This document shows positions 62,181-64,000 of a stretch of DNA of 64,000 nt, piece by piece. The DNA comes from Niebla homalea (lineage: Eukaryota; Ascomycota; Lecanoromycetes; Lecanorales; Ramalinaceae), in the NCBI GenBank assembly GCA_019925105.1, contig JAHGAU010000002.1, forward strand, positions 434,001 through 498,000, read 5' to 3'. How positions within the stretch are numbered: the stretch's first letter is position 1; every line of letters starts with the position of its first letter. The position numbers and the translations under genes were made by a program. The notes beneath the pieces were generated by a model. It was not told the DNA's origin and made no database searches. It saw nothing but the letters and a program-made list of their open reading frames with translations.

Positions 62181-63053
62181 CTATTCATCTCTCACCGTCA
62201 CATGGCCCTCTACATCAGCTACTCGTACTACAACGCTTCCATCCTCCATCCCAAAGAAGGCCGCCGCTGGTTTCTGCCCGCCTGTACCATCCCCAATGCC
62301 TGCAGCCTGCATCCCATTGATGCCGCTGAAAATACCGACCGACAACACCCCTTCCAGGGCTTTGATCGCCAGCGCCAGATTCACGACTTCCCACAGACCG
62401 TCTTGCCCTCGCCCTTCCATCGCTTTGCCTTCTTCTTTGGCCGACGCGATGTCCGAGGGGAGCAGCAAGGTCGAGAAGGGCGCATCGATGATATAATTAT
62501 CCTGATCCGTCTTGATGGGTCCGGCCTTTGAGATCGGTCCCCCTCGAATAGCCGGTTTCGTCGAGCCCAGTGTACGAAGCGTGGATAAGACCCGATTAGC
62601 TGCCAGCGGCTCAACCTCGACGGGTATGGACGGCCATTTGCTCAGCAAGCGCTTCTGCAATTTCCGATGATCCGCCACGCAGACAAACTTCCTCGCCTGC
62701 GTGGCCACCAGTTTTTCCTGATACAGACACGCCCCTCCCCCCTTGATACAGTTCAGATGCTCATCCACCTCGTCGGCGCCGTCGAAGGCCACATCGATCA
62801 GCGCGCCCGTCGGTAAGCTGTCGAATTTGATGTCGCGGAGCCCCGCATCGGTGATGAGGCGGCGGGATTGATATCCCGTGGGCACGAAGGCGATTTGATT
62901 GATATCGGGTAGGTTGAGGGATTTTATCGCGTCGACTACATAGACAATTGTGGAGCCGGAGCCTATGCCGATGTAGGTCGGGTTGGCGGGGAAGTGCTCC
63001 TTGACGGCGAGGGCGGCAGCGTTGCGTTTCGCGGATTCGATGTCGATGGACAT
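62181..63053 (-). CDS. RKI1: Ribose-5-phosphate isomerase A
   Basis: 290 residues from the ATG at 63053 (MSIDIESAKRNAAALAVKEH); an in-frame ATG at 63098 would add 15 residues, but the downstream start fits the family better. It interconverts ribose 5-phosphate and ribulose 5-phosphate in the pentose phosphate pathway. RpiA hallmarks are present in order: YIGIGSGSTIVYVVDAI, FVPTGYQSRRLI, DVAFDGADEVDEHLNCIKGG with the catalytic acids, GACLYQEKLVA, then KFVCVADHRK and PVEVEPLA. The C-terminus carries GQDGLWEVVNLA and HVTVRDE. The 5' half is C-ending in codon use and the 3' half G-ending. Confidence 0.95.
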   Translation of the reverse strand: MSIDIESAKRNAAALAVKEHFPANPTYIGIGSGSTIVYVVDAIKSLNLPDINQIAFVPTGYQSRRLITDAGLRDIKFDSLPTGALIDVAFDGADEVDEHLNCIKGGGACLYQEKLVATQARKFVCVADHRKLQKRLLSKWPSIPVEVEPLAANRVLSTLRTLGSTKPAIRGGPISKAGPIKTDQDNYIIDAPFSTLLLPSDIASAKEEGKAMEGRGQDGLWEVVNLALAIKALEGVLSVGIFSGINGMQAAGIGDGTGGQKPAAAFFGMEDGSVVVRVADVEGHVTVRDE

Positions 63054-63708
63054 TGCGGGGGAACAGGAGGCGGTTGTGTGAGTTCTCGTGTGGGTCAATT
63101 GGTTTCTGGCAATCGAGATACTGGGGATTGAAGGCCGGGGTCTCTGTTGGATCTGAAGTCGAAGAGTCGGAGGTGGTGAGACAGGTATGGGTCTATGACA
63201 TGATGGACTGAAAGATCAGAGTGGCTGCATGACGAGTCTTCCTCTAGAGATGTCTGCGCATGATAGATTGGCCGTTACATACCTAGACAATGACTTGTAT
63301 TTGGATCCTGTGAGAAGTAGGCGCATCCGCGGGGTGCCGCGGGGGGGGCCTCTCAGCTAAGTGGAAGTTACGACAGGCTCCTCTGAGATCGTAAGCTGTC
63401 AAACCAGTTCAGTGGCTGCAGGCAGGAATCTCCAAATAGAATTTTGAATCCCTCGTATCCAAGGAATAGGGTACAGAAGGTGGAGGGCGCCTGGCTTGAG
63501 GGTGGGGGGCGAGGGGGGGGGGGGTGGAGTGGGGACCTTTTTCCTTTGTCCTTTTTCGTACCTGAATCCAAAGCCGATAGCTTAAAGCCGAGAAGATTGA
63601 TATTGAGGTCACCACCGTCACTGCACTTGGCTATCAATGACTACTTCACCCCGGCCTTCGAAACGCGTCTGCCACTCGAAACTGAATTCTGATGATTTGG
63701 AATCCACC
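63054..63708. promoter_or_regulatory. Divergent promoter region, RKI1 and ULA1, with a poly-G run
   Basis: 655 bp between the two start codons. A run of at least ten G lies near 63514-63525 and a CCGCGGGG-type sequence near 63335. No binding site is called. Confidence 0.45.
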
Positions 63709-64000
63709 ATGGCAGCTTCAGCTACCACGCCTCCGCCTCTCCAGCCCCCAACACAGGCTCCTACAGCCAAAGAGCGAAAATATGACCGCCAGTTGCGCCT
63801 TTGGGCGGCCAGTGGCCAGCAAGCTCTGGAGAGCGCCAAGATCCTCTTGCTGAACTCTGGACCTGGTGTTGTCGGCGTGGAGACGCTGAAGAATCTGATA
63901 TTACCTGGTGTTGGTAGTTTCACCATCGTTGATGAAGCTGTAGTGGAGCAGGAAGATCTGGGTGTCAATTTCTTCTTGACCGAGGAAAGTTTGGGAAGAT
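63709..64000 (+). CDS. ULA1: NEDD8-activating enzyme E1 regulatory subunit (partial, runs off the window)
   Basis: The first 97 residues of an open frame cut by the window edge. The start of the adenylation-domain signature is [20 protein letters not shown], then [33 protein letters not shown] and [17 protein letters not shown]. This matches ULA1/APP-BP1, which with UBA3 activates NEDD8 (Rub1) for cullin modification. The Gly-rich loop is NSGPGVVG, as expected for the regulatory subunit. An in-frame ATG at 63637 would add 24 residues ([11 protein letters not shown]...), so the start is open, but 63709 with ACCATGG context is preferred. Confidence 0.92.
   Translation, partial: MAASATTPPPLQPPTQAPTAKERKYDRQLRLWAASGQQALESAKILLLNSGPGVVGVETLKNLILPGVGSFTIVDEAVVEQEDLGVNFFLTEESLGR

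Overview
This window is nuclear DNA from a filamentous ascomycete (Pezizomycotina). The evidence is mostly single-copy fungal genes packed on both strands, short introns of about 47-121 bp with GT...AG ends, a Dicer-like RNA-silencing enzyme, a fused CPSase-ATCase protein, a fungal rhodopsin-type membrane protein and a Zn2Cys6 regulator. The class cannot be fixed from the sequence alone. There is no operon structure, CRISPR array, recognisable tRNA or rRNA, intact transposon or obvious secondary-metabolite cluster. Several genes needed splicing by eye; each joined model below restores one open frame and a known family signature across the junction.

Layout. 1-7.8 kb holds a PPR-like protein, a seven-helix integral membrane protein, a four-helix unknown protein and a decayed SAM methyltransferase. 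7.8-14.6 kb is the pyrimidine gene URA2 (minus). 15.0-19.8 kb is a Dicer-like gene (minus), divergent from a FAD synthase gene at 20.4-21.3 kb. 21.5-26.2 kb is a compact housekeeping block: TAP42 and DBP4 (minus) and a DNAJC8-like J protein (plus). 26.7-28.6 kb is a Zn2Cys6 regulator with 2.6 kb of gene-free DNA upstream. 31.2-33.7 kb is a divergent pair, nucleoporin NUP49 and polyadenylation factor FIP1, whose start codons are 142 bp apart. 35.6-37.8 kb is a repeat-bearing protein of unknown function. 39.4-46.2 kb contains a HAD phosphatase, a TTC1-like TPR protein, an HEI10-type RING protein and an XAP5-family protein. 48.7-58.1 kb holds two divergent surface proteins: a membrane-anchored pepsin-like protein that lacks its first catalytic aspartate, and a 1,719-residue secreted Ser-Gly-rich, probably GPI-anchored protein. 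58.5-64.0 kb holds an F-box/beta-propeller/UIM protein, ribose-5-phosphate isomerase and the start of the NEDD8 E1 regulatory subunit ULA1.

Most genes are unrelated housekeeping functions, so the arrangement reflects ordinary fungal gene packing rather than a pathway. The more unusual observations are: (1) a strong switch inside GC-rich genes from C-ending codons in the 5' half to G/T-ending codons in the 3' half, seen on both strands; (2) the giant surface protein, with a young perfect 33-copy hexanucleotide repeat, an older degenerate Ser-Gly region and an array of about 7-8 related modules I cannot name; (3) the protease-like receptor beside it; and (4) the three-frame methyltransferase relic.
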